Positions 52,505 to 60,947 of a DNA stretch of 64,000 bases are shown here, piece by piece; position 1 is the first letter of the stretch; the number at the start of each line of letters is the position of its first letter. Source of the stretch: Sorangium cellulosum (GTDB lineage Bacteria > Myxococcota_A > Polyangia > Polyangiales > Polyangiaceae); the NCBI RefSeq assembly GCF_002950945.1, contig NZ_CP012673.1:6199001-6263000 (forward strand), read 5' to 3'. Below the pieces are notes generated by a model. That model was not told where the DNA came from. It was given only the letters and a program-made list of their open reading frames with translations, and did not search any database. Made by a program: the position numbers and the translations under genes.

Positions 52505-53500
52505 TCACATCCGGACGATCGTCGCGCCCCAGGAAATGCCGGCGCCGAGCGCGCAGAAAAGGACGTTGTGACCCGGCTTGATGCGCCCGTCGCGCACCGC
52601 CTCGTCGAGGGCGATGGGGATCGAGGCGCTCGAGGTGTTGCCGTACTCCTCGATGTTCAGCACGAACCGCTCGAGCGGGAGGCTGAGCCGGGCGGCGACC
52701 TGGCTGATGATGCGCAGGTTCGCCTGGTGGGCGACGACCCAGTCGAGATCCGCGGCCGTCATGCCCGCGCGGTCGAGCGCGATCAGCGAGGCGCTGGAGA
52801 GGTTCTTCACGGCGACCTTGAAGATGTCCTGCCCCACCATGTGGACCTTGTTGCGGTTCTGCTCGAGGCCCTCGACCGTGAGCGGCTCGGCCGTGCCGCC
52901 GCCCGGGATGACCAGCGAGTTCGCGAGCGCGCCGTCGCTGAAGATCCGCGCCGAGACGATGCCCCTGCCGTCGCCGGAGGCGGGCCCCAGCACGGCCGCG
53001 CCGGCGCCGTCGCCGAAGAGGACACACGTCGTGCGGTCCTTCCAGTTGAGGATCCGCGACAGCAGCTCGACGCCGATCACGAGGACGTGGCGCGCCGCGC
53101 CGGTCGCGATGAACTGATCGGCGATCGTGAGCCCGTAGACGAAGCCGGCGCACGCCGCCGAGATGTCGAAGGAAGGGATCTCCTGGGCGCCGAGCTTCTG
53201 CTGCACGTGCACGGCGCAGGCGGGCATCGGGCTGTCGCCGCTGATCGTCCCGACGATGATCATGTCGAGGTCGGCAGCCGAGAGCCCCGCCGCCTCGAGC
53301 GCCGAGCGGCCCGCGGCGGCGGCCATGTCGCTCGTGAGCTCGCCTTCGGCGGCGATGTGGCGCCGGCGGATGCCTGTCCGCTCGCTGATCCAGCTGTCGG
53401 AGGTGTCGACGATCTTCTCGAGATCGGTGTTGTGCAGGACCCGAGCGGGCGCGTAGCTGCCCGTCCCGACGATGCGGCTCCTCGGCTGCACGGCGCTCAT
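52505..53500 (-). CDS. fabH: beta-ketoacyl-ACP synthase III
   Basis: 331 residues from the ATG giving MSAVQPRSRIVGTG. Catalytic triad visible: Cys117 in ISAACAGFVYG, His in WVVAHQANLRI, Asn in EEYGNTSSAS. It starts fatty-acid synthesis from acyl-CoA and malonyl-ACP; in myxobacteria FabH often prefers branched starters, which cannot be read here. plsX, normally just upstream, is absent. Confidence 0.96.
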   Translation of the reverse strand: MSAVQPRSRIVGTGSYAPARVLHNTDLEKIVDTSDSWISERTGIRRRHIAAEGELTSDMAAAAGRSALEAAGLSAADLDMIIVGTISGDSPMPACAVHVQQKLGAQEIPSFDISAACAGFVYGLTIADQFIATGAARHVLVIGVELLSRILNWKDRTTCVLFGDGAGAAVLGPASGDGRGIVSARIFSDGALANSLVIPGGGTAEPLTVEGLEQNRNKVHMVGQDIFKVAVKNLSSASLIALDRAGMTAADLDWVVAHQANLRIISQVAARLSLPLERFVLNIEEYGNTSSASIPIALDEAVRDGRIKPGHNVLFCALGAGISWGATIVRM

Positions 53501-53594
53501 GCGACGGACCGCCGCGCGATGGCGCACGTCAGCGCCGCGCCCTGGCGCGCGGGCGCCGCGCCCAGGTGCGCTGGCCTCCGCGCGCCCGCCCCGG

Positions 53595-53789
53595 TCATGA
53601 GGCCGCGGTCGCCTTCGTCGCCTTCGCCTTGCGACCGTTGTAGTGCCCGCAAGCGCCGCAGGCGCGGTGCGGGAGCCGGGCTTCCCCGCAGTTCTCGCAG
53701 GAAACGAGCTGGACGGGGGTCACCTTGTCGTGGTTGGCGCGGCGCATGTCGCGCTTGCTGGGGGTGGTTTTCCTCTTGGGGACGGCCAC
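53595..53789 (-). CDS. rpmF: 50S ribosomal protein L32
   Basis: 64 residues from GTG with GGAGTAG upstream. MAVPKRKTTPSKRDMRRA is the standard N-terminus and the zinc-binding pairs CENCGE and CGACGHYNG are both intact, so this is the zinc-containing form. It begins 4 bp after the DUF177 gene, the conserved yceD-rpmF pair. Confidence 0.97.
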   Translation of the reverse strand: MAVPKRKTTPSKRDMRRANHDKVTPVQLVSCENCGEARLPHRACGACGHYNGRKAKATKATAAS

Positions 53790-53793
53790 GGAA

Positions 53794-54522
53794 CTACTCC
53801 TTCTTGGTCTTCTTCTTCGGTATCCCGGCGCTGGCCGGGGAGGTCGAGGGGGATCGCTCGGGTTTGCCAGAGGCGCCGGGCCTCTGTCCGAGCTTTTCCC
53901 GGAGCGCGCTGAGCGGCGCGAGCCGCGGGTCGAGGCCTGGAGCCGCCCCTTCCTCCTCCACCGCCCCGCTGACGAGGTTCGAGGGGCCGCCTTCGCGGTC
54001 CTCCCGGGACGCGGCAGGACCGATACCCGGGCAAGCTTCCGAGCACAAGGGGAAGTTCGGCATCTCGAGGAGAATGGCTTCCCGGATGAAGGGGTCGAGG
54101 ACGACCGTCTCGCCGTCGTACGTGTCGACGTCGGCCTCGTCGGCCGAGAACTCGTATTCGGGCTCCTTGGCCTTGGCCCCTGCCTTGGGCGCGCCGTTGC
54201 GGCCGCCGTCGTCGCGCCGGTGCCCCTGGCCGTGCGCCTCGGCCTTCGGCGCCGGGCGCAGCAGCAGCGAGAGCTCGGCGTCGATGTCCTGCGACGCGGG
54301 GGCGAGGCAGCGCGCGCACGGCGTGGCGACGGCGACCTTGACGCGGCCGCGCACGACGATCTCGTTCGCGGACCGGGACAGCCGGGCGGTCAGATGGCCG
54401 GGCGCGAGCGCCGTGACCTCGGCGTCCGAGAGCTCTGTGTTCAGCCAGTCGACCGGCAGCGGCACGTCCAGCGCGACGCCGGAGATGTCGATGTCATGGG
54501 CGGAGACGGTGACCTGGGACAT
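53794..54522 (-). CDS. YceD/DUF177-family protein
   Basis: 242 residues, ATG start. Contains the DUF177 core: VRGRVKVAVATPCARCLAPA with the CxxC, and the C-terminal part LDPFIREAILLEMPNFPLC. YceD proteins are tied to large ribosomal subunit assembly or 23S rRNA accumulation and nearly always precede rpmF, as here. Two low-complexity insertions (Gly/Ala/Lys-rich and a Pro/Ser tail) make it longer than the usual 170 residues. Confidence 0.88.
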   Translation of the reverse strand: MSQVTVSAHDIDISGVALDVPLPVDWLNTELSDAEVTALAPGHLTARLSRSANEIVVRGRVKVAVATPCARCLAPASQDIDAELSLLLRPAPKAEAHGQGHRRDDGGRNGAPKAGAKAKEPEYEFSADEADVDTYDGETVVLDPFIREAILLEMPNFPLCSEACPGIGPAASREDREGGPSNLVSGAVEEEGAAPGLDPRLAPLSALREKLGQRPGASGKPERSPSTSPASAGIPKKKTKKE

Positions 54523-54810
54523 ATAGGGTTGGACCGGTGGAAAGCCGAGCGTGTAGCGCGGGGTGCTCTGGCTCGCAAGACCACGCTGGCTCCGCCGCCG
54601 TCATGCCGCCATCGTCGAGAACGCGCGGCGCGCGCCGGGCTGGTGCTCCGCACGCTGCGGACGGCCGCGGCGCTGGCCCCGGCCGCGGCGCTGGCCCGGC
54701 CGCTGGCGGAAGCCGCGGGGAGCGGCGGGCCCAGCGCCGAGCTGAGCCTCGGGCGCCCGGACGACCCGGGCCGCCGCCGCCGCTGCGCTGCGTGGTAGCG
54801 TCGCCCGGGC

Positions 54811-56145
54811 ATGGACCGCAGCGCCACGCCCGAGGCCCCTGCCGAGGGCGCCGCCGATCGTCGGCCGGGATCCGCAGGGGAAGCACGGCGCGCGAGCCGG
54901 CGCGCGGGGCTCGCGATCGCCCTCTACGCGCTCGTCACGCTCGTCTACGCCGTCACCTCGTCCCGCGAGATCTTCGCCACCCACACGCCGTTCAACCACT
55001 ACGCCCTGCTCGCAGAGGCGTGGCTCGAGGGACGCCTCGATCTCGGCGGACCGCCGCCGGCCTACACCGGCGGCAACGACTTCGCGGTGGCCCAGGGCCG
55101 CACGTACGTCAGCTTCCCCCCGTTCCCCGCGGTGCTCATCGCGCCGGTCGTCCAGCTCGCCGGCAGCGCCGAGCGCGTGCGCGACGGGCAGTTCTTCCTG
55201 GGGTTCGCCGGCCTCGGGCCGGCCGTCCTCTTCCTCGCCCTGGAGAAGCTCTCGGCGTCGCGGCGGAGCCGCCGCACCCAGAACGAGAACGCCGCGCTCG
55301 CGCTGCTCTTCGCGCTCGGGAGCGTCTACTGGTTCAGCGCGGTGCAAGGGACGGTGTGGTTCGCGGCGCACGTCGTCGGCGTCGCGCTCGCCTGCGTCTA
55401 CCTCTACTGCGCGCTCGACGCCGTCCACCCGCTCGCGGCCGGCCTGGCCCTCGGCCTCGGCTTCGCGACCCGCACGCCGCTCGGCTTCGCGGCGCCGCTG
55501 TTCCTCCACGAGGCGCTCCGCGCGAGCCGCTCGGATCCACGCGCCCTCGCCCGCCGGCTGCTCCTGTTCGCCGCGCCGGCCGCGCTCGTGCTGCTCGCGC
55601 TGCTCTGGCACAACCACGCCCGGTTCGGCGACGCGGTCGAGTTCGGGCACCGGCACCTCCACATCGCCTGGCGGCCGCGCATCGAGAAGTGGGGGCTGTT
55701 CTCGTACCACTACCTGCCGCGCAACCTCGCCGTCGTGCTCACCGGCCTGCCGTTCACGGGCGTGCAGGGCGCGCCGTTCCAGATCAACGCCCACGGGCTC
55801 GCGCTCTGGGTCACCACGCCGATCTACGCGTGGGCGCTCTGGCCCCGGCGCACGCCGCCCGTGTTCTGGGCGCTCGCCGCGACGGCGTCCGCGGTCGCGA
55901 TGCCGAGCCTCCTCTACCAGAACACGGGCTGGATCCAGTTCGGCTACCGCTTCTCCAACGACTTCGCCCCCTTCCTCTTCGCGATGATCGCCGTCGGGGG
56001 CCGCCGCTTCGGCGTGCCGTTCTACGCGCTCGGCGCGGCCGCGATCGCCGTGAACGGGTTCGGCGCGCTCACGTTCCAGCGCGCGGGCTTCGAGCGGTTC
56101 TACTTTTTCGAGCGGACCCAGCGCGTCCTCCACCAGCCCGACTGA
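54811..56145 (+). CDS. multi-pass membrane protein, glycosyltransferase-39-like topology
   Basis: 444 residues with about ten hydrophobic segments (for example AIALYALVTLVYAVTSS, ALALLFALGSVYWFSAV, LLLFAAPAALVLLALLW, ALWVTTPIYAWALW). A periplasmic loop with HNHARFGDAVEFGHRHLHI and an N-terminal loop FNHYALLAEAWLEGRLDL resemble polyprenyl-phosphate-dependent mannosyl/arabinosyl transferases, but the usual DD or DE acceptor motif is not clear. Function uncertain. No linked sugar genes. Confidence 0.6.
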   Translation: MDRSATPEAPAEGAADRRPGSAGEARRASRRAGLAIALYALVTLVYAVTSSREIFATHTPFNHYALLAEAWLEGRLDLGGPPPAYTGGNDFAVAQGRTYVSFPPFPAVLIAPVVQLAGSAERVRDGQFFLGFAGLGPAVLFLALEKLSASRRSRRTQNENAALALLFALGSVYWFSAVQGTVWFAAHVVGVALACVYLYCALDAVHPLAAGLALGLGFATRTPLGFAAPLFLHEALRASRSDPRALARRLLLFAAPAALVLLALLWHNHARFGDAVEFGHRHLHIAWRPRIEKWGLFSYHYLPRNLAVVLTGLPFTGVQGAPFQINAHGLALWVTTPIYAWALWPRRTPPVFWALAATASAVAMPSLLYQNTGWIQFGYRFSNDFAPFLFAMIAVGGRRFGVPFYALGAAAIAVNGFGALTFQRAGFERFYFFERTQRVLHQPD

Positions 56146-56298
56146 ACGCGCCGGCGCGCGCCGCCGCCGCCGCCGCGCCGCGCGGCGGCGGCGAGACCGG
56201 AGGAGCGGCGCGCTTCGCTCGGGGAGATCGGCGATCGCGCGAGCGCCTCACGCGACCGTTGGGTGCACGGCGCCTCCTGTGCTAGCCCTCGCCGCGCC

Positions 56299-56862
56299 AT
56301 GGAAGCTCTGCTCGACCCGGCCGCCGTCCGACGCGGCCTGCGGCGTATCGCGCTCCAGATCGCCGAGCGCGACCGAGGCGTGGAGGATCTGGCGCTGATC
56401 GGCATCCGCCGGGGCGGCGAGCCGCTCGCGAAGCGGCTCGCCGCGCTGCTCCTCGAGACCGAGGGGCAGGCGCCGCCGGTCGGCGCCGTCGACATCACGA
56501 TGTACCGCGACGACGCCGCGACCGCCCTGCCGAACCCGCGCATCGGCCCGAGCCACATCCCCTTCCCCGTCGACGGCCGGCGCATCGTGCTGATCGACGA
56601 CGTGATCTACAGCGGCCGCACCATCCGCGCCGCGCTCGACGCGGTGCTCGACTACGGGCGGCCGCGGCGGATCGAGCTCGTCGCGCTCGTCGATCGCGGC
56701 GGCAGGGAGCTGCCGATCCACCCGGATTACATCGTCCGCGCGGTCGAGCTCGCGCCCGACCAGCGGGTCGACGTCGTGGAGCGCGCGGGCGAGCTCTGGG
56801 CTCTCGTCACCGCCGCCGGCGCGAAGCACTCGGAGCCCCCCTCTCCCCCGGAAGGGACGTGA
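56299..56862 (+). CDS. pyrR: PyrR-type uracil phosphoribosyltransferase/regulator
   Basis: 187 residues from the ATG giving MEALLDPAAVRR. PRPP-binding loop VLIDDVIYSGRTIRAALDA and family segments LIGIRRGGEPLAKRLA and DITMYRDD identify PyrR, an attenuation regulator and weak UPRTase. The stop overlaps the GTG of pyrB (GTGA), the conserved pyrR-pyrB operon. No obvious PyrR-binding hairpin was recognised upstream. Confidence 0.93.
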   Translation: MEALLDPAAVRRGLRRIALQIAERDRGVEDLALIGIRRGGEPLAKRLAALLLETEGQAPPVGAVDITMYRDDAATALPNPRIGPSHIPFPVDGRRIVLIDDVIYSGRTIRAALDAVLDYGRPRRIELVALVDRGGRELPIHPDYIVRAVELAPDQRVDVVERAGELWALVTAAGAKHSEPPSPPEGT

Positions 56863-57836
56863 GCGAGCGCATGAGGAGGATCTACCCGCACCGACACCTG
56901 CTCGGCATCGAGGGGCTCTCGCGCCCCGAGATCGTGGCGCTCCTGGACGCGGCCGAGTCGCTCTTCGACGTCTCCCGCCGGAGCGTGCGCAAGGTGCCCA
57001 CGCTCCGCGGCAAGACCATCGTGAACCTGTTCTACGAGCCCTCGACGCGCACGCGCACGTCGTTCGAGCTCGCCGGCAAGCGGCTCAGCGCCGACGTGAT
57101 CAATATCAGCGTGTCCACCTCGAGCGCGGTCAAGGGGGAGACGCTGCTCGACACGGTGCAGAACCTCCAGGCGATGCAGCCCGACGTCCTGGTCATCCGG
57201 CACAGCGCCTCGGGGGCGCCGCACCACGTCGCCGAGCGCGTGCGCGCGGCGGTCGTCAACGCGGGGGACGGCACGCACGAGCACCCGACGCAGGCGCTCC
57301 TCGACGCGTTCACGATCCGGCGCGCCAAGGGACGCCTGGAGGGGCTGGAGGTCGCGATCTGCGGCGACATCGTCCACAGCCGCGTGGCCCGCTCGAACGC
57401 GCACCTGCTCACGGCGATGGGCGCGCGGGTCCGCTTCGCCGGCCCGCGCACGCTGCTCCCGACGGCGGCAGAGTCGCTCGGCGCGACCGTCTATGACCGG
57501 ATCGAGCCCGCCCTCGAGGGGGCCGACGTGGTGATGATGCTACGGGTCCAGCGCGAGCGGCTGAGCGGCACGTTCCTGCCCAGCACGCGCGAGTACAGCC
57601 GCACCTTCGGGCTGAACCCGGCCCGGCTCGCGCTCGCCAAGCCGGACGCGATCGTGATGCACCCGGGTCCGATGAACCGCGGCGTGGAGATCGATCCCCG
57701 GATCGCCGACGGCAAGCAGAGCGTGATCCTCGATCAGGTCGAGGCGGGAGTCGCGGTCAGGATGGCGGTGCTCTGGATCCTGGCGGCGGAGGCCAACGAG
57801 TTCTCCGCGACCGGCGAGCCTCGCCCGGCGCCCTGA
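56859..57836 (+). CDS. pyrB: aspartate carbamoyltransferase catalytic subunit
   Basis: 325 residues from GTG. Carbamoyl-phosphate motif FYEPSTRTRTSFE, aspartate-binding HPTQALLDAF and VMHPGPMNRGVEI are all intact. Commits carbamoyl phosphate to pyrimidine synthesis. Regulatory pyrI is absent, as expected next to pyrR. pyrC is not in the window; nadE follows after 82 bp. Confidence 0.97.
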   Translation: MSERMRRIYPHRHLLGIEGLSRPEIVALLDAAESLFDVSRRSVRKVPTLRGKTIVNLFYEPSTRTRTSFELAGKRLSADVINISVSTSSAVKGETLLDTVQNLQAMQPDVLVIRHSASGAPHHVAERVRAAVVNAGDGTHEHPTQALLDAFTIRRAKGRLEGLEVAICGDIVHSRVARSNAHLLTAMGARVRFAGPRTLLPTAAESLGATVYDRIEPALEGADVVMMLRVQRERLSGTFLPSTREYSRTFGLNPARLALAKPDAIVMHPGPMNRGVEIDPRIADGKQSVILDQVEAGVAVRMAVLWILAAEANEFSATGEPRPAP

Positions 57837-57918
57837 CGCGAAGCGCGCTGCGAACGGGGTTCCCTGGCGCGCCCCGTTTTAATAGGCTGGTCCATCTTTC
57901 TGAAAGGGTGAGCCAACC

Positions 57919-58893
57919 ATGTTTTCGCGAGACGTCCTCAGGATCGATGCCCCGGCGGTAGCGCAAGAGATCGAGCAGGCCATCCGGGATCAGGTGTTCG
58001 GCAAGCTGCGACGGCGCGGGGCCGTGGTCGGGATCTCGGGAGGGATCGACAGCTCCGTCGTCTCGACGCTCTGTGCCCGGGCCCTCGGCAAGGAGAAGGT
58101 GCTCGGCATCTTCATGCCCGAGCGCGACACCTCGGACGACGCGCTCCGGCTCGGCCAGATGCTCGCCGAGGGGCTCGGCATCGAGGCGGTCATCGAGAAC
58201 ATCAAGCCCGCGCTGACCGGCCTGCGCTGCTACGAGCGGCAGGACGAGGCGATCCGGATGGTGTACCCGGACTATAACGAGAGCTGGAAGTTCAAGATCA
58301 CGCTGCCCTCGATCCTCGAGAGCGACCGGCTGAACGTCTCGCAGCTGACGGCCCAGCCGCCCGGCGAGGAGCCGCGCGTGAAGCGGATGCCCCTGAACGC
58401 CTACCTGCAGCTCGTCGCGGCGACGAACTTCAAGCAGCGCATCCGCAAGATGATGGAGTACTACCATGCGGACAGGCTCAATTACGCCGTCGCCGGGACG
58501 CCGAATCTGCTCGAGTACGATCAGGGCTTCTTCGTGAAGCAGGGCGACGGCGCCGCGGACTTCAAGCCGATCGCGCACCTCTACAAGTCGCAGGTCTACG
58601 CGCTCGCCGAGTACATCGGCGTCCCCGCGGACATCCGCAAGCGCGCGCCGACGACCGACACGTTCTCGCTGCCGCAGGGACAGGACGAGTTCTACTTCGC
58701 GCTCCCCTACGACAAGATGGACCTCTGCCTCTACGCCTACAACAACAAGGTTCCGGCCGCGGAGGCGGCGCCCGCCGTCGGCATCACGCCGGAGCAGGTC
58801 GGGCGCGTGTTCAAGGACATCGAGGCGAAGCGCCGGGTGGCCCAGTACCTCCACGCCCGGCCGCTGCTCGTCCGCGACCTGGACCACGCCTGA
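57919..58893 (+). CDS. nadE: NAD+ synthase (ammonia-dependent type)
   Basis: 324 residues. ATP-pyrophosphatase P-loop VVGISGGIDSSVVS, and the substrate segments NYAVAGTPNLLEYDQGFFVK and KSQVYALAEYIGVP. It lacks an N-terminal glutaminase domain, so it should use ammonia. A central insertion (YPDYNESWKFKITLPSILE) makes it longer than the 275-residue B. subtilis enzyme. It lies directly upstream of the ACP-ligase-AsnB cassette on the same strand, so it may serve that pathway rather than NAD supply alone. Confidence 0.85.
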   Translation: MFSRDVLRIDAPAVAQEIEQAIRDQVFGKLRRRGAVVGISGGIDSSVVSTLCARALGKEKVLGIFMPERDTSDDALRLGQMLAEGLGIEAVIENIKPALTGLRCYERQDEAIRMVYPDYNESWKFKITLPSILESDRLNVSQLTAQPPGEEPRVKRMPLNAYLQLVAATNFKQRIRKMMEYYHADRLNYAVAGTPNLLEYDQGFFVKQGDGAADFKPIAHLYKSQVYALAEYIGVPADIRKRAPTTDTFSLPQGQDEFYFALPYDKMDLCLYAYNNKVPAAEAAPAVGITPEQVGRVFKDIEAKRRVAQYLHARPLLVRDLDHA

Positions 58894-59065
58894 TCCGCCG
58901 CGCGGCTCGGCGCGCGAGCCGCGACGAAGCGCGACAAATCGAGACGAACCGCGCCGCGCCACGACGCGCCACGACCGACGCTCCGCTGCGGCCGCGCCCT
59001 GGATCGCCTCGCCGTGCGCCCTCGACAGGAAAGGCTGGAGGGTGATAGACGTAGAGGCTAACTCC

Positions 59066-59326
59066 ATGAGCACTTCGAGCATCGAATCGACCATTCGTAA
59101 CTTCCTGGTCACCTCGTTCGGGTACAGGGGTGCCACCGCCGATCTTGGCGCCGAGGTCCCCCTGCTCGATCAGGGCATCCTCGATTCGACTGCGGTCCTC
59201 GAGATCGTCACGTTCTTCGAGCAGGATCTCGGGATCCAGGTCGCCGACGAGGAGATGGTGCCGGAGAACTTCGGCTCGATCGCGCGCCTCGTGAGCTACG
59301 TCAATTCGAAGAAGAGCAGCAACTAG
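59066..59326 (+). CDS. acyl carrier protein of a biosynthetic cassette
   Basis: 86 residues from the ATG giving MSTSSIEST, with GAGG about 9 bp upstream. Phosphopantetheine Ser41 lies in LLDQGILDSTAVLEIV, a PCP/D-alanyl-carrier-like motif, distinct from the AcpP sequence. It is followed after 21 bp by an AMP-ligase and then an asparagine synthetase, so it probably carries an amino or acyl substrate activated by the ligase. Confidence 0.9.
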   Translation: MSTSSIESTIRNFLVTSFGYRGATADLGAEVPLLDQGILDSTAVLEIVTFFEQDLGIQVADEEMVPENFGSIARLVSYVNSKKSSN

Positions 59327-59347
59327 CCCGAGCACCCCGGGGGGCGC

Positions 59348-60946
59348 ATGAGCACGCAGCACACCGCGCGTCGCGATCCGCGCTCGGATCGCTTCCTCAT
59401 CGACTCGGCGCTGCGATCGTTCGCCGCCTCGCGCCCCGACCACGCCGCGCTGGTCGCCGAGGGGCGCCGGATCACCTACCGCGAGCTCGACGCGCTCGCC
59501 GACCGCTGCGCCGCCCTCTTCCGCGAGGCCGGCGTGCAGCGCGGCGATCGCGCCATGATCGCCCTCGACAACGGCGTGGACGCGGTCGTCGCCTACTACG
59601 GCGCGCTCCGGGCCGACGCCGCGCCGTCGCTGCTCGGGACCGCGATGCGGCCGCGGCGCTTCGGCCAGGTGATGGCGCTCGCCGAGCCGCGCGTGCTCGT
59701 GGCGGCGCGCAGCCTGCGCGACTGCCTCGCCGCCCTGGCCGAGCTGCCGCCCGGCGCGAGGCCGGCCGCAACGTTCCTGAGCGGCGCGGCGCCGCCGGCC
59801 GCCACGGCCGCGCCGCCGCTGGATGGACACGGGCGCGACTTCCAGGAGGCGCTGGCCGCCGCGCCCGCAGGCGCCCCCGAGCGCCGCGCCATCGAGCTGG
59901 ACCTCGCGACGCTCTGCTGGACCAGCGGCAGCACGGGCGAGTCGAAGGGGGTCATGTTGACCCACCAGAACCTCCGCAACAGCACCGCCGCGATCGGCGC
60001 GTACCTCGAGCACACGGCGGACGACGTGATCCTCTGCGTGCTGCCGCTGTCGCACACCTACGGGCTCTTCCAGCTGCTCGTGACCCATAACTTCGGCGGG
60101 ACCGTCGTGCTCGAGAGGGGCTTCTCCATGCCCTGGCCGATCGTCCAGAAGATGGCCGAGGAGCGCGTCACCGGCTTCGCGGGCGTGCCGACGATCTTCG
60201 CGTCGATGCTCTCGCTCAAGAACTTCGCGAAGGCCGATCTCTCGGCGCTCCGGTACATGACGAACGCGGCGTACGGGCTCCCGGCGCCGCAGCTCCTGCG
60301 CCTGCGCGAGCTCCTGCCGAACGTCGCGTTCTACGCGATGTACGGCCAGACCGAGTGCACGCGCGTCTGTTACCTGCCGCCGTCCCTTTCGCTCGAGCGG
60401 CCGTCCTCCGTCGGCATCGCGATGCCGAACGAGGAGCTCTGGATCGAGCGGGAGGACGGCACGCGGGCGGAGCCGGGCGAGGTGGGCGAGCTCGTCGTGC
60501 GCGGGCCGAACGTGATGCGCGGCTACTTCCGGAACCCCGAGGCGACCGCGCGCGCGCTCCGGCCGGGGCCGCTGCCGGGCGAGGTCGTGCTCCACACCGG
60601 CGACCTCTTCAAGATGGATGAGGACCGGTACCTCTACTTCGTCGCCCGCAAGGACGACATCATCAAGACCCGCGGCGAGAAGGTGAGCCCCCTCGAGGTG
60701 GAGTCCGTGATCTGCAAGGTCCCGGGCGTCGTCGAGGCCGCGGTGGTCGGCGTGCCGGACCAGGTCCTCGGGGTCGCGGTGAAGGCCGCCGTCGTGAAGG
60801 CGCCCGACGCCGCGGTCACGGCCGACGACGTGCGCAAGAAGGTGCGGGCCGAGCTCGACGAGGTCGCCGTGCCCAAGTTCGTCGAGTTCATGGAGTCGCT
60901 CCCCAAGACGGCGAGCGGCAAGGTCAAGAAGAGCGAGCTCATCTGA
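59348..60946 (+). CDS. AMP-forming acyl/aminoacyl ligase
   Basis: 532 residues. ANL-superfamily motifs: TSGSTGESKGVMLTH (A3), YGQTECTRV (A5), LHTGDLFKMDEDRYLYFVAR (A7-A8) and the catalytic Lys in LPKTASGKVKKSEL (A10). It adenylates a carboxylate and passes it to CoA or, given the neighbour, to the pantetheine arm of the upstream ACP. Ends one base before the asnB start. Confidence 0.93.
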   Translation: MSTQHTARRDPRSDRFLIDSALRSFAASRPDHAALVAEGRRITYRELDALADRCAALFREAGVQRGDRAMIALDNGVDAVVAYYGALRADAAPSLLGTAMRPRRFGQVMALAEPRVLVAARSLRDCLAALAELPPGARPAATFLSGAAPPAATAAPPLDGHGRDFQEALAAAPAGAPERRAIELDLATLCWTSGSTGESKGVMLTHQNLRNSTAAIGAYLEHTADDVILCVLPLSHTYGLFQLLVTHNFGGTVVLERGFSMPWPIVQKMAEERVTGFAGVPTIFASMLSLKNFAKADLSALRYMTNAAYGLPAPQLLRLRELLPNVAFYAMYGQTECTRVCYLPPSLSLERPSSVGIAMPNEELWIEREDGTRAEPGEVGELVVRGPNVMRGYFRNPEATARALRPGPLPGEVVLHTGDLFKMDEDRYLYFVARKDDIIKTRGEKVSPLEVESVICKVPGVVEAAVVGVPDQVLGVAVKAAVVKAPDAAVTADDVRKKVRAELDEVAVPKFVEFMESLPKTASGKVKKSELI

Positions 60947-60947
60947 T

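Noticed and set aside
59042..59065. Longer start for the cassette ACP
   Set aside because: The added MIDVEANS contains the ribosome-binding GAGG for the ATG at 59066.
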